Assembly (NCBI RefSeq): GCF_002114285.1
Contig: NZ_NEDJ01000021.1
Span: 1 to 50,113 of the forward strand
Length of the DNA stretch: 50,113 nt
Origin: Halorubrum ezzemoulense DSM 17463
GTDB lineage: Archaea; Halobacteriota; Halobacteria; Halobacteriales; Haloferacaceae
Direction: 5' to 3'
This document shows, in pieces, positions 31,959 through 40,923 of the stretch. Each line of letters begins with the position of its first letter. Position 1 is the stretch's first letter. The notes beneath the pieces are model-generated. The model saw only the letters and a program-made list of their open reading frames with translations. It was not told the origin of the DNA and did not search any database. The position numbers were made by a program, and so were the translations under genes.

Positions 31959-32315
31959 ATGTCCGAAGGGCATTTCTATTCGGCGAGGGCAAGTATTGAG
32001 TACGGGACAGCGGCCTGTCTCTTCCCTGTCGATGAGCTGGATGCGACCGTCCTCCAGCATCGGGATGCCCAACTCGCCCTCGACGCTGTCGATGGTGATA
32101 CGGTAATCGTCGTCTCTCCCACAAGTCTCGCAACCGGCTACAAGCTTGGAGGTCACCCAGTGACGGCGATCCGTGTCGACAGTCTCCCCGCCGACATTAC
32201 TGCCACACTTGACGCCGCTGTTGAAGACGACATCGAGACCTTCGATCTTATTCAGATCGGAAAGTGGAACCACAACAGTCCCAACCACTCGCTTGCTGAG
32301 TTCACCGACGCGTAA
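31959..32315 (+). CDS. Hypothetical protein, 118 aa
   Basis: Start taken at the ATG 31959 (M-S-E-G-H-F-Y-S-A-R). The sequence alternates strands and helices with a V-I-V-V-S-P-T-S-L-A-T-G-Y-K-L-G-G segment and looks like a compact alpha/beta protein. I do not recognise it. It is divergent from the CBS-domain gene and 29 bases upstream of the 32345 gene on the same strand, so those two may form an operon. Confidence 0.6.
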   Translation: MSEGHFYSARASIEYGTAACLFPVDELDATVLQHRDAQLALDAVDGDTVIVVSPTSLATGYKLGGHPVTAIRVDSLPADITATLDAAVEDDIETFDLIQIGKWNHNSPNHSLAEFTDA

Positions 32316-32344
32316 GCCCGCTACCCTTCCCACTACAGTCCACA

Positions 32345-32614
32345 ATGCCCGATACCCTTGCCGACGAGTACCCGGAAGCAGTCCCATTCATTGCCGAAGC
32401 TGTCGAAGATCACGGTGAGGAATGGGTCCTAGAAAACTACTACTCTGAGCTCTATCCGCTCGGCCAAGTGATGGCGATGCCGGAGAAAGAGGAGCTTCCG
32501 TTCTTTGACCCGGACACCGATGAGACAATGTCGAAAAACGAGCAGATCGAAATGTACGGGGCGTGGGCTGAGTACCGCGAGAATCTGCGGACTGGGACAA
32601 AACCAGACAAGTGA
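32345..32614 (+). CDS. Hypothetical acidic protein, 89 aa
   Basis: Acidic and helical (V-P-F-I-A-E-A-V-E-D-H-G-E-E-W-V-L-E-N-Y), no cysteine and no membrane segment. It is probably co-transcribed with the gene ending at 32315. Not recognised. Composition fits a genuine haloarchaeal gene. Confidence 0.6.
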   Translation: MPDTLADEYPEAVPFIAEAVEDHGEEWVLENYYSELYPLGQVMAMPEKEELPFFDPDTDETMSKNEQIEMYGAWAEYRENLRTGTKPDK

Positions 32615-32659
32615 TCGAGGTTAATGGGCTTGATAACCAGAGGATCTGGCCTTACCTAG

Positions 32660-32700
32660 TTAACCAACAAAGGGAGTCTTCAGAATATATTGTTGGTTAA
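32660..32700. repeat. Spaced palindrome, copy B
   Basis: TTAACCAACAA (32660-32670) and TTGTTGGTTAA (32690-32700), a perfect inverted repeat of 11 bases with a 19-base spacer, in the 360-base gap before the Dna2-like gene. Confidence 0.85.
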
Positions 32701-32768
32701 ATAGAACAAATTTCTTGTGTTACTGCCCGCAGAACGAGTCAAATTCAAGTGACCTGTACAGGTCGATA

Positions 32769-32787
32769 GGCTCTGTTGAAATCCTTA
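32769..32787 (+). repeat. Left 19-bp inverted repeat (GGCTCTGTTGAAATCCTTA)
   Basis: This 19-mer occurs in perfect inverted orientation at 39169-39187. The next bases are also alike (AGAACTGATA here, GAAAGTGATA on the other side). The form GGCTCTGTTGAA recalls terminal repeats of haloarchaeal insertion sequences, but I cannot name the family. No matching target-site duplication is seen outside the two ends. Confidence 0.7.
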
Positions 32788-32974
32788 AGAACTGATAGAA
32801 TCGGCGTGCGAGATACAGAGAGTGTAGTCACACGGGAGCAACGATATTTTTCCCCTCTAAACCTGAATCAACCGATAGAATGCGCTTGCGTATTGATTGT
32901 ATAAATCCCTCTGTGAATCTAGACAATCTACGAACCCCTTTCATTTTTTATGGCTGTACGTGAGATGGAATTTC

Positions 32975-35900
32975 ATGCCATTGAGTCGGCCTACCCTACA
33001 TCCCAGTACTGTTGCGAAATATTTTGGCGTCGACTCCTGCCAGATGTTCCTACACTGGCAATACGATGAGGAAGCGCAGGACGAACTCAATAGCCGGCCC
33101 TGGGAGACTGATGAGAAAAATCCCGTTCTGACTGGGGAAGGGATTAATTTCGAGCACCGCCAACTCGATATGCTGGACGAGGCCACGTACGAGTTTATTG
33201 GCCCTCAAGAGAGCGACTGGGATGGTTACGATCGACGAATCGGTGCTGAACGTGACGTCCCGGAGTCATCAGTGCGGACGTTGATACAAAATGCAGCATC
33301 TCGGGACCCGGATGACGACGTCATCGTCTTACATCAGCCTAGTCTTTCGGGTACAGTCGGGGCGTATGAAGTATCCGGAAGTGCTGATATTGTGTTTATT
33401 GCGCCAACTGAAGATTCAGTCCGAATTCTCCTTACAGAACTGAAAAACTCGGACGAACGCAAAGTCCAGCACTCCTACCAGGCTGCCATATACGCGAGTC
33501 TGCTTCAACAGACGGCTGAAGACGCAGGCATCCACTGTTCACTCGATAATATCTACGGGGCAGTCATTACGCAGACCAACAATTTCCGTAGCGGAATCAG
33601 AGATGTGGACTCTTTCGACTATTCACGGTATCTCGCTAAACTCGACCTCAAACTCCAAGCAGGGAATGAATTCGATGAGGTCCTCGAGACGCCGTTTGAG
33701 GAAACACGGAACCGAATTGATAACCGGTGTGCGAGCTGCGAATACGAATCTGTGTGTATGACTCGTGGCGTCGAGTCAAAGGGACTCGAACTGCTCGGGT
33801 TCGATACTGCTACTCAGGAAGCTCTCGAAGGAATCGATGTGGACGGCGGTGTTACTGATCTCGAGGATTTCGCACTGTTATTTGAGCAGCCAGGAACGGA
33901 CGGTTCCCATACGGATTCTTCAGCTCTGCAACCTCGCAACGAGAGATTAGTGGCAGCCGTCCGTGAGCAGACAGACATCACAAACTTGCAGATGCGGACC
34001 CAGATTGCGTTCCACTTTCTTACAGAGCTCAATGATGAATATGGGAGCGATCCCGACTTGTTTGGTCATCACCTCCAAGGGACGGGGTACAATCTTCCGC
34101 GGGATGATCACGGTCAGAACTACCCAGACAGCGCGGACTACCCCTCTGGAAGCCTGATTAAGGTATATCTGTTCGTCCAGCATGACCATGCTCTGAACCG
34201 AATCACGATTTTGAATGCGCTCGTTGAAAACAGCGAGACCGGGTCCCGCGAGTTTGCGACGGAGATTGTGGATGATATTCACACCGAGGCCGATGCGAAG
34301 GATTATCAGGAGCAACGACTACTCCGTGATTTCTTCGCGGAACTAGGTGAAGCGATTTCGGCAGTTGCCCCTGATCTCCGTGATTACGGCCTCTCGGAGT
34401 CTGTTGGATTCCCACACCTGTACTTTTATAGCTACCAGCAGCGAGAATCGCTGCTCGCCGCATTACGTCGCTGTCCGGATATTCACGGGTCTGAAGCCGT
34501 CAGAACCCTACTCGGACTCCGGCCGGCGATCGATCAGGAGATGGTCTCCGTTCTCCAGCAAGATTTCCGTGAGCGGTACGCGTTTCGGTTCAGTGGACTC
34601 GGATTTCTCCAGACAACTGCACAGTACTGCCGCCAGGAGACGGATACTACTACGGATGATAGCGGTTGGTTCAGTTGGGTTACTTCCTGGAATTCGGACA
34701 GAGAAGTTGATGTCACCCAACTGTTCCGCCGTGGATTATTCGACGGACTCGTCTCACACAATCACCCTACAGGTGGGATTGAGCTAAATCATAGCGTTCC
34801 AAGAGAGGTTGACTCGAGTAGTCATAATCTCGCTACTTGGGCGTATCCGGTCCGGAACCGAGAAACAGAACAGATTCCCCCGGCTTACCTTTGGGGCGTC
34901 CGCGATGAACTTGACCCGACGGCAAGTGATGACCCAGAACTCATCCGGGATTTCCTGTATCGGTCCAATGACCACAACACGAGGATTACAGAAGATGATG
35001 TGAAACTTCTCGCGAGACAGTTCTCCTTCGCGGTTCGGCATATCGAACGAAGCACCTGGAACAAGGATTCGTTCGTCGACAAACAGCCAGTAGATGTTTC
35101 TGACTTCCGGAACATCCAGTTCACACCACGGAGTCTTGCCGACACCGTCCGCGAATATCAGCAGTTAGAATTCTGGGCGGAGAAGAACAAACAAGAATCC
35201 TATTACAGGCAACCTCTCGTTGAACGGGCGGCATCTGGCAACTCACTCATCTTTGAAAATACGAACCCGCGAATCGAGACTGACGATAATGGGTGGGAAA
35301 ATGCATTTATCAACGGAGAACTTCTGAAATACGACCGCACTCCGTATGATCCCGACGGGCACACCAGTGTCGCGCCGAACCCGCTCTCTATTGATGACTG
35401 GTCTGTCCTTACACAGGTGACCGGTGATGGGGAAATCCCCGAAGTCGTCTACCGAGACAACCCAGCGAATATACAACACCACGCGACAACCGTCGTTGAT
35501 GAGGTTGATACTGACGCCGGTACTGTAACCGGTTCTGTGCTTGGAGATTGGCCGCGAGGCGATTCGGACGACGAGATGTACTGTGTGAGCCACCAGGATT
35601 GGGTAGCCGCCTCTGAAAACGATCAGGATGATTGGGGAATTTTATTTGAAGAATCCGCCGGTAGTGACCCGCTTAGATATGTGTTAGATCCGAGTGTGGA
35701 TATGATCCCACAGTCCCGGGCAGCAACAGCACTACACCCCGATAGAATTGATGAGAATGTCATTTATCAACGCATCGCGCAGGTATTCAATGATAGCAGG
35801 GAGGACCTCTCTGTTGATGGAATCCATCCTGATGTAGTGGAGCAGTTCATTGACCTTCTGGAGGAGTCACTCCCCGCTCCGGCAGAAGAGGAGGACCCTG

Positions 35901-37516
35901 GACCGAATGCCGACCAGCATGGTTTTATTACTGACACAGATAGCGGAGTGATGCTTCTTCAGGGGCCACCCGGGACAGGTAAGACGAAATTTACGCTCGC
36001 CCCGACGATGTTGAGTCGTGTATTCGCCAGAGAGAGGACTTCGACCGATTCTGAGCAGTTCGTTGGGTTGATCTCGGCGCTGTCACACGACGCGGTCGAT
36101 GAAGCCCTCCGTAGCGTTGCTGAACTCCAAGAGGACCTCAATACCGACTTTGAGGACCTCGAAATCGTTCGCATCTGTTCAGCAGAGGGTCAAGGGGTCG
36201 ATCACGAGTCAGTTGAACATATTCACTACAGTGATCCTGATGCTGCTGACCGGCTCGAAGAGCTATACACCAGGTATGTTGACGACTCCACAGCTGAGGT
36301 GCCTAGCCAATTAGTGATGGCTGGAACCCCCGCCTCCCTCTACCGTGCTATCGACAAGATGGGGGAATATACAGCGGATAGTGACGGAGAGACTCTGATG
36401 GAAGATGGGCGAGCACGATACGCCGATCTGGTGCTTGTCGACGAGGCGAGCATGATTGACCTCCCGCTGTACTTGCTCGTTGGCGCGTTCCTCCGGCAGA
36501 GTGGGCAAATCGGTCTTGTCGGGGACCACCGGCAAATGGAGCCGATTCAAACCCATGATTGGGAGAGTGAAGACCGGCGAACAATCGAACTCCAAACCCC
36601 ATTTTTGTCCGCCCTCAATTTCCACCGGTTCCTCCGTGGTGATATCGATACTGACGAGATTGAGCATATCCGCCGGGATCCTCCGGAGTTGGACAACCCT
36701 GGTGAGACAATTCCACTACATCAACTCACCTTCACGTATCGGCTTCCCGAAGACGCGGCGCAAATGCACACAGACCTTGTCTATGAGGAAGACGATATCG
36801 AGCTTACGAGTCGTGCCAACCACGACCCGTTCCCGGATCCTGAAGGCGACGTTCCCGACCCTCTCTCACCGGTGCTCGACCCGTCAACTGAAATCTCTCT
36901 GCTTGAGCACACTGATGGGTCAGCAGAGAAACGTAGCCCAATCGAGCAGGCAATAATCGAAGAGATTCTATCACACTACGATATCGTTGAAGAACACACA
37001 GAAGAGACAAACCCTCGTGAGGAGATTACTGTGGGAGTTGTCGTGCCGTTTAACCGGCAGAAGGACGCTCTCAACGCTTCTGTTGAAATTCCAGACACAG
37101 TCAAAGTCGATACTGTCGAAAAGTTCCAAGGGCGTGAACGAGACCTGATTATCGTCTCTGCGACGAGTTCCGACTCTGGGTATATCAACCGGCTTACTGA
37201 GTTCCTGCTAGACCCCAACCGATTCAACGTCGCAGCTAGTCGAATGATGCGAAAGGTCATCGTAGTCGGCGGGAGTGGGCTATTCCAAGCCAGCAGCGGC
37301 AACGTCAACGACTTCGATAGTCAATCCCTCTGGCTTGATTTCTACGGTCACATGGGCGGATTTGAGGATATCGCCTCCAAGAGACTGGACGAAATCCTCG
37401 ATATTGGCAGGTATGAGGATGTGGTTGAGCAATCATTTGTTAGACCGTCAGAGAACCCGGCGGTATTCATTCGAGATGGATACGATGCCGACTTTGAATT
37501 TGAGGAAAGGCTCTAA
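32975..37516 (+). CDS. Dna2-like nuclease-helicase (Cas4-type nuclease + SF1 helicase), about 1513 aa
   Basis: I chose the ATG at 32975 (M-P-L-S-R-P-T-L-H-P), with an AT-rich TTTTTTA 25-31 bases upstream; an upstream TTG would extend it. The N-terminal 280 residues are a PD-(D/E)XK nuclease: S-G-S-A-D-I-V, L-T-E-L-K-N, Q-H-S-Y-Q-A-A-I-Y and the cysteine cluster R-C-A-S-C-E-Y-E-S-V-C. From about residue 1000 the SF1 motifs are all present: G-P-P-G-T-G-K-T, V-L-V-D-E-A-S-M, G-D-H-R-Q-M-E-P, V-E-K-F-Q-G-R-E-R-D and F-N-V-A-A-S-R. It should be an active DNA helicase with nuclease, for replication-end processing or defence. It lies inside the segment bounded by 19-bp inverted repeats. Confidence 0.85.
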   Translation: MPLSRPTLHPSTVAKYFGVDSCQMFLHWQYDEEAQDELNSRPWETDEKNPVLTGEGINFEHRQLDMLDEATYEFIGPQESDWDGYDRRIGAERDVPESSVRTLIQNAASRDPDDDVIVLHQPSLSGTVGAYEVSGSADIVFIAPTEDSVRILLTELKNSDERKVQHSYQAAIYASLLQQTAEDAGIHCSLDNIYGAVITQTNNFRSGIRDVDSFDYSRYLAKLDLKLQAGNEFDEVLETPFEETRNRIDNRCASCEYESVCMTRGVESKGLELLGFDTATQEALEGIDVDGGVTDLEDFALLFEQPGTDGSHTDSSALQPRNERLVAAVREQTDITNLQMRTQIAFHFLTELNDEYGSDPDLFGHHLQGTGYNLPRDDHGQNYPDSADYPSGSLIKVYLFVQHDHALNRITILNALVENSETGSREFATEIVDDIHTEADAKDYQEQRLLRDFFAELGEAISAVAPDLRDYGLSESVGFPHLYFYSYQQRESLLAALRRCPDIHGSEAVRTLLGLRPAIDQEMVSVLQQDFRERYAFRFSGLGFLQTTAQYCRQETDTTTDDSGWFSWVTSWNSDREVDVTQLFRRGLFDGLVSHNHPTGGIELNHSVPREVDSSSHNLATWAYPVRNRETEQIPPAYLWGVRDELDPTASDDPELIRDFLYRSNDHNTRITEDDVKLLARQFSFAVRHIERSTWNKDSFVDKQPVDVSDFRNIQFTPRSLADTVREYQQLEFWAEKNKQESYYRQPLVERAASGNSLIFENTNPRIETDDNGWENAFINGELLKYDRTPYDPDGHTSVAPNPLSIDDWSVLTQVTGDGEIPEVVYRDNPANIQHHATTVVDEVDTDAGTVTGSVLGDWPRGDSDDEMYCVSHQDWVAASENDQDDWGILFEESAGSDPLRYVLDPSVDMIPQSRAATALHPDRIDENVIYQRIAQVFNDSREDLSVDGIHPDVVEQFIDLLEESLPAPAEEEDPGPNADQHGFITDTDSGVMLLQGPPGTGKTKFTLAPTMLSRVFARERTSTDSEQFVGLISALSHDAVDEALRSVAELQEDLNTDFEDLEIVRICSAEGQGVDHESVEHIHYSDPDAADRLEELYTRYVDDSTAEVPSQLVMAGTPASLYRAIDKMGEYTADSDGETLMEDGRARYADLVLVDEASMIDLPLYLLVGAFLRQSGQIGLVGDHRQMEPIQTHDWESEDRRTIELQTPFLSALNFHRFLRGDIDTDEIEHIRRDPPELDNPGETIPLHQLTFTYRLPEDAAQMHTDLVYEEDDIELTSRANHDPFPDPEGDVPDPLSPVLDPSTEISLLEHTDGSAEKRSPIEQAIIEEILSHYDIVEEHTEETNPREEITVGVVVPFNRQKDALNASVEIPDTVKVDTVEKFQGRERDLIIVSATSSDSGYINRLTEFLLDPNRFNVAASRMMRKVIVVGGSGLFQASSGNVNDFDSQSLWLDFYGHMGGFEDIASKRLDEILDIGRYEDVVEQSFVRPSENPAVFIRDGYDADFEFEERL

Positions 37517-37703
37517 GCGCCGGAACTAACCGGGCCGTGACCGCATTGAGGAAATAATACCAAGCACGGGGCGAAACCGGGAGTAGGAATCCGCAATTCC
37601 ACTCTTTGGTTTTCCGCCTCTAGATGGTGTTCTCTCTAGCAACCGAAGGCCGTAATTCATACCCTCACCTGCTAGCGTTTTAGAGAGCGCCGAGTGAGTT
37701 TTC

Positions 37704-37749
37704 GGACGTTTCCGGAAACGGAGCGTTTCCACAATCAAAATCGGGGGAC
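37704..37749. promoter_or_regulatory. Candidate origin recognition box (ORB-like) upstream of orc1/cdc6
   Basis: CGTTTCCGGAAACGGAG is followed by GTTTCCAC, an AT-rich stretch and GGGGG. Haloarchaeal ORBs have a GTTTCCAC...GAAAC core followed by a G run and lie next to orc1/cdc6 genes. The rest of 37517-37852 has no gene that I can support. This is a visual match only; a second inverted copy, usual for an origin, is not obvious. Confidence 0.4.
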
Positions 37750-37813
37750 AGCGACACTACAGGAGAAGCAATTCAACGGCGATGGGGGTCTTTCTGGAAC
37801 TGACCCGGTGAGG

Positions 37814-37822
37814 TTTTTATAA
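37814..37822 (+). promoter_or_regulatory. TATA-like element before orc1/cdc6
   Basis: TTTTTATAA lies 31-39 bases before the ATG at 37853, consistent with an archaeal promoter giving a short leader. Confidence 0.5.
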
Positions 37823-37852
37823 CCAGACCGGAAATTACTCTGGCAGAAACAA

Positions 37853-38881
37853 ATGATCCGTGATGCTCGCGTCCTCCGCGCCGGGTTCGTCCCTCGAGAA
37901 GTCGAGCATCGCGACGCCGAAGTTAACCACCTCTCGAGCGTTCTCGAACCGATCACGAACGGCGAGCCGGCTGACACAGCCATTGTCACCGGCCCGAGCG
38001 GTGTCGGCAAAACCTGTGTCTCGAAGTTCGTTACCGAACGGCTCCGCGAGGAAGTTCTCGACGTCGAGGCTACCTACGTCAACTGCTGGCGAAACTACAG
38101 CCGCTTCCGGACACTATACCAAATCCTCGACGACATCGGGGCCACGATAGACATCCATCGCCAGTCGACACCCCACGACGAGCTCATTGATCGGCTCCAA
38201 CAGTACGACGGCCCCCGAACCGTCGTCATCCTCGACGAGGTCGACCAACTCGAAGACCCGAGCCTCATCTACGACCTCCACAGTATGGAGCAGTTCGCGG
38301 TGATCTGTATCGCTAACAAAGAAGAAGAGCTGTTCAGCCGCGTCGACGACCGCCTTGTGAGTCGGCTTCGCTCCAGCGAACACGTCCGGATGGACAAGTA
38401 CCACAACGAGCAACTCTATGACATTCTGAGTGCTCGAACGAAGTGGGGCCTTGAAAACGGCGTCATCACCGACAAGCAGCTCTATCAGATCGCTGATGCC
38501 GCCGCTGGCGACGCTCGTCTTGCGATCGGGATGCTTCGCAGCGCAGCCAGCACAGCTGATCGCGAAAACCACGAAGAGATCACCAACGACATCCTCCTAG
38601 ACGCCGCTGAAGATGCTCGGGCCCAAATCAAGCAGAAGAGTCTCGACTCGCTCACACCACACCAGCGGGTCGTCTACGATATTGTTCGCGACCACGGCCC
38701 GCTTGGACCCAGCGAGATCCACGACCGCTATACTGAGGCGGTCGACGATCCGCGGACGAAGCGCACCGTCCGGACCTACCTTTCGAAGATGGCCCAGTAC
38801 AACCTCCTCGAAGCAGAAGGCACGAGTCGAGATCGCGAGTACTCACTCGTCGATTCAGCAGCTACATCGCCGATACAGTAA
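37853..38881 (+). CDS. orc1: Orc1/Cdc6-type replication initiator, 342 aa
   Basis: An AAA+ initiator: Walker A G-P-S-G-V-G-K-T near residue 46, Walker B V-V-I-L-D-E-V-D, sensor-type R-L-R-S-S-E and G-D-A-R-L-A-I-G-M-L-R. The C-terminal winged helix, R-V-V-Y-D-I-V onward with T-K-R-T-V-R-T-Y-L, would bind origin DNA. Length suits small haloarchaeal plasmid-type Orc proteins. An ORB-like sequence lies about 100-150 bases upstream. It is inside the inverted-repeat-bounded segment with the Dna2-like gene, so that segment may be a transferable replication unit. Confidence 0.9.
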   Translation: MIRDARVLRAGFVPREVEHRDAEVNHLSSVLEPITNGEPADTAIVTGPSGVGKTCVSKFVTERLREEVLDVEATYVNCWRNYSRFRTLYQILDDIGATIDIHRQSTPHDELIDRLQQYDGPRTVVILDEVDQLEDPSLIYDLHSMEQFAVICIANKEEELFSRVDDRLVSRLRSSEHVRMDKYHNEQLYDILSARTKWGLENGVITDKQLYQIADAAAGDARLAIGMLRSAASTADRENHEEITNDILLDAAEDARAQIKQKSLDSLTPHQRVVYDIVRDHGPLGPSEIHDRYTEAVDDPRTKRTVRTYLSKMAQYNLLEAEGTSRDREYSLVDSAATSPIQ

Positions 38882-39168
38882 CTCAGAGGCCGTGGAGTAG
38901 GTATCTCGTGGCTTTGTACAAGTCCTCTTCTCCAGATATATTCACCTCTGAAATAGATGTTCGGGGCAGGCTGCGAATTCAGAAATAGGCCATACTAACA
39001 GGACCTAGCGGCTGGCCATCATCCAAGTGTACTATCCCCTACTTCACTACAACAAACCCCGTCTGAAACTGCTGTTATTGTAACGAACCCCGTGTCAATA
39101 CACTACTGACCAGAGTGCGAAATATGTACCCTGTACTGACCACACCCTAAACAGAATATATCACTTTC
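38882..39168. other. Intergenic region after orc1
   Basis: About 290 bases with no supportable gene. Two short related strings, AAACCCCGTC (39055-39064) and AACCCCGTGTC (39086-39096), recall a string just upstream of the other Orc1 gene (about 49999-50012), and might be initiator sites. The right inverted repeat follows at 39169. Confidence 0.35.
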
Positions 39169-39187
39169 TAAGGATTTCAACAGAGCC
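39169..39187 (-). repeat. Right 19-bp inverted repeat (partner of 32769-32787)
   Basis: TAAGGATTTCAACAGAGCC, the exact reverse complement of the left repeat 6.4 kb away. Together they bound the Dna2-like and Orc1 genes; no transposase lies between them. Confidence 0.7.
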
Positions 39188-39228
39188 GGTACAGTGATAT
39201 ACCATATACGGCAAAGACGGAGCGGCCG

Positions 39229-39738
39229 TCAGTCGCAGAGACAGACCCCCCCTTCCCGAATCTGGTTCACGCTGAATTGGTGGACGGCGAGGGCAAGACT
39301 GGCCATTGCGTCTGCCTGCTCTTCTGTCGGTCTCCCGCCGCCGTAGTAGCTCTCTGTCCGGTTCTCGCTATACAGATCCTTCATATCTTCTGCTGTTTCT
39401 TTGGTGAACAGGCCAATCTGGTATGCGCGTTTGTAGCTGAACTCGTGATCTTTGAAGTCCTGAAGTTCATCGTTCGACATCGCGAGCGCGTACGCTTCGA
39501 TGGATCTCTCTATGGTTCCAAAACTCACCTCGATGATCGCTGTGTAGTAGTCTCCCTGCGCCTGAAGCGTGTTAGTCACCTCAACGAGCCGGCACGCTTT
39601 CGTCAGTTGAGTCTGCCAGTCATCGTCGGCACTAATCCCTTCCTCGAACTCTGCTCGACCACGGCCCGCCATCTTGAAGGCGTCTTGTGCCCGCTCCAGG
39701 GACTCGAGGATGTCAGTTGGATCAGACCTGTTACTCAT
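39229..39738 (-). CDS. HEPN-domain protein of a HEPN/MNT pair, 169 aa
   Basis: Start at ATG 39738, overlapping the nucleotidyltransferase stop by eight bases; the longer frame up to 40074 is antisense noise. All-helical, with Y-T-A-I-I-E-V-S-F-G-T-I-E-R-S-I-E-A-Y typical of haloarchaeal HEPN partners. The usual R-x4-6-H is not evident; Y-S-E-N-R-T-E-S-Y-Y-G-G may be the equivalent position with tyrosines. In known HEPN/MNT modules the HEPN protein is an RNase toxin silenced by AMPylation from the MNT protein. That mechanism is family knowledge. Confidence 0.8.
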   Translation of the reverse strand: MSNRSDPTDILESLERAQDAFKMAGRGRAEFEEGISADDDWQTQLTKACRLVEVTNTLQAQGDYYTAIIEVSFGTIERSIEAYALAMSNDELQDFKDHEFSYKRAYQIGLFTKETAEDMKDLYSENRTESYYGGGRPTEEQADAMASLALAVHQFSVNQIREGGVCLCD

Positions 39739-40426
39739 CGCTATCACCTTCCTCGAGGAGGAGCTTTTCGACCGTCTCAAACTTGGTAGTGCTGTAGATT
39801 GGGATTCCTGAAACGACAATTTCCCGAATGTCTTCTGTGTACGTGGGAATCGCGTGGACCGCCTCAACGTCGATGTCGTAAGCATACCTATTCCCGTCGA
39901 ACTCGGCGTCTTCGAGGTCGCGACCAACAGCGTTCGCCTCTCGTTGGTTTGGGGCTCGATCGTTCGTCGTGAGCACCCAGAGGTCAATGTCGCTGCGCCG
40001 ATCGGCTTCGCCGCGCGCCACACTTCCGTAAAGAACGATCCCGATGACGCCGTCGAGACGGTCAGTGAGTTCATCGACGGCGGCCTTCACGGGCTTCTGG
40101 AACTCTGGTTGCGGTATTCGGAGGAGAGGGTCGTCCGGAATAGCGAGTCGCTCTCGGTTGATCTGAACGAGCCGTTGATTGTTCTCGGGCGATTCAACCA
40201 CTAATTCGTTCTCGACGAGGGTATTGATCGCTCTCCGAACCGTCTGTTGGGAATGGCCAATCTGATCAGCCACTTCGCGCTGTGAGAACTGTTTGAATCG
40301 GTGGTTCGTTAAAAATAGCAAGATGTCGTTCGTTGCCTTGCTTTTGAACAAATCCGCGTCTGCGGCGGGTATTGGAACGGATATGGACACACCATGGGTG
40401 GCGTTCGATTCCGTCTCACGGCTCAT
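39731..40426 (-). CDS. Winged-helix + MNT nucleotidyltransferase antitoxin, 231 aa
   Basis: Residues about 30-80 form a winged helix (F-S-Q-R-E-V-A-D-Q-I-G-H-S-Q-Q-T-V-R-R-A), probably for autoregulation. The nucleotidyltransferase motif is intact: Y-G-S-V-A-R-G-E-A-D-R-R-S-D-I-D-L-W, i.e. GS-x9/10-DxD. It is the first gene of the two-gene module; its stop overlaps the HEPN start. The minimal transferase in such pairs neutralises the HEPN RNase. A strong TATA element lies at 40449-40456. Confidence 0.87.
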   Translation of the reverse strand: MSRETESNATHGVSISVPIPAADADLFKSKATNDILLFLTNHRFKQFSQREVADQIGHSQQTVRRAINTLVENELVVESPENNQRLVQINRERLAIPDDPLLRIPQPEFQKPVKAAVDELTDRLDGVIGIVLYGSVARGEADRRSDIDLWVLTTNDRAPNQREANAVGRDLEDAEFDGNRYAYDIDVEAVHAIPTYTEDIREIVVSGIPIYSTTKFETVEKLLLEEGDSDE

Positions 40427-40448
40427 ATGCCATGATACGGCTCACTAC

Positions 40449-40456
40449 TATATAAA
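40449..40456 (-). promoter_or_regulatory. TATA box of the MNT/HEPN operon
   Basis: TTTATATA on the minus strand, 23-30 bases before the ATG at 40426, indicating a leaderless transcript. A second AT-rich arm (TTTATATGAA) follows at 40459-40466, making an imperfect palindrome that could be an operator for the winged helix. Confidence 0.55.
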
Positions 40457-40502
40457 CTTTATATGAATACGGCCAGTACTTAATAACAATCGAAACGCCG
40501 GT

Positions 40503-40621
40503 TATTTGTCGATGTCTTCGATCGCCTCAGCAGCGGGATCACCGAACTCTCCAGCTTCAATATGTGAGTACCGTTTCCGAACCATCTCTTCGGAGTTATC
40601 CAAATATCGAGTAGTACTGAA
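40503..40621 (-). pseudogene. C-terminal remnant of a tyrosine integrase
   Basis: A minus-strand frame from an upstream TAA to the stop at 40505-40503 encodes about 38 residues: R-Y-L-D-N-S-E-E-M-V-R-K-R-Y-S-H-I, then an acidic tail. This matches the end of haloarchaeal XerC/D-type recombinases, where the Y before S-H-I is in the position of the catalytic tyrosine. Everything upstream is gone. It marks an old integration or deletion junction; the rest of 40622-40923 holds only repeat copy C and the promoter region of the next gene. Confidence 0.55.
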
Positions 40622-40719
40622 TTAGTAGGCGTGAGATAAAATATTCTGAATAATCATATTCTGGAATATCATATCTAGAGATATCATCGACGAGGTGCGT
40701 CACAATGAGGATAGCTGGA

Positions 40720-40760
40720 TTAACCAACAAGTTGCCGGGATATACCGAAATGTTGGTTAA
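40720..40760. repeat. Spaced palindrome, copy C
   Basis: TTAACCAACAA (40720-40730) and ATGTTGGTTAA (40750-40760): inverted repeat with one end mismatch and a 19-base spacer, the same spacing as copies A and B. Confidence 0.82.
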
Positions 40761-40923
40761 TTCGACGGTCAAAGATAGCAGCCACCTCGGAAAGAGTCTT
40801 GGAAACAGTCTACCACTCCCCAAGATCCGGTGACAGAGTTCGAATTGACGTCTGGTACATTCTTTTCTGGAAGTCCGGAAGCGCCGCGCCGTCGCTTATT
40901 GAGAGCGTGACGAGTTATCGAGT

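Noticed and set aside
32769-39187. A complete composite transposon
   Set aside because: The ends are perfect inverted repeats, but no transposase lies inside and the flanks (GGTCGATA left, GGTACAGT right) are not duplicated.
39229-40074. A 281-codon minus-strand frame
   Set aside because: Its first 112 codons are out of frame inside the MNT nucleotidyltransferase gene; only the part from 39738 is the HEPN protein.
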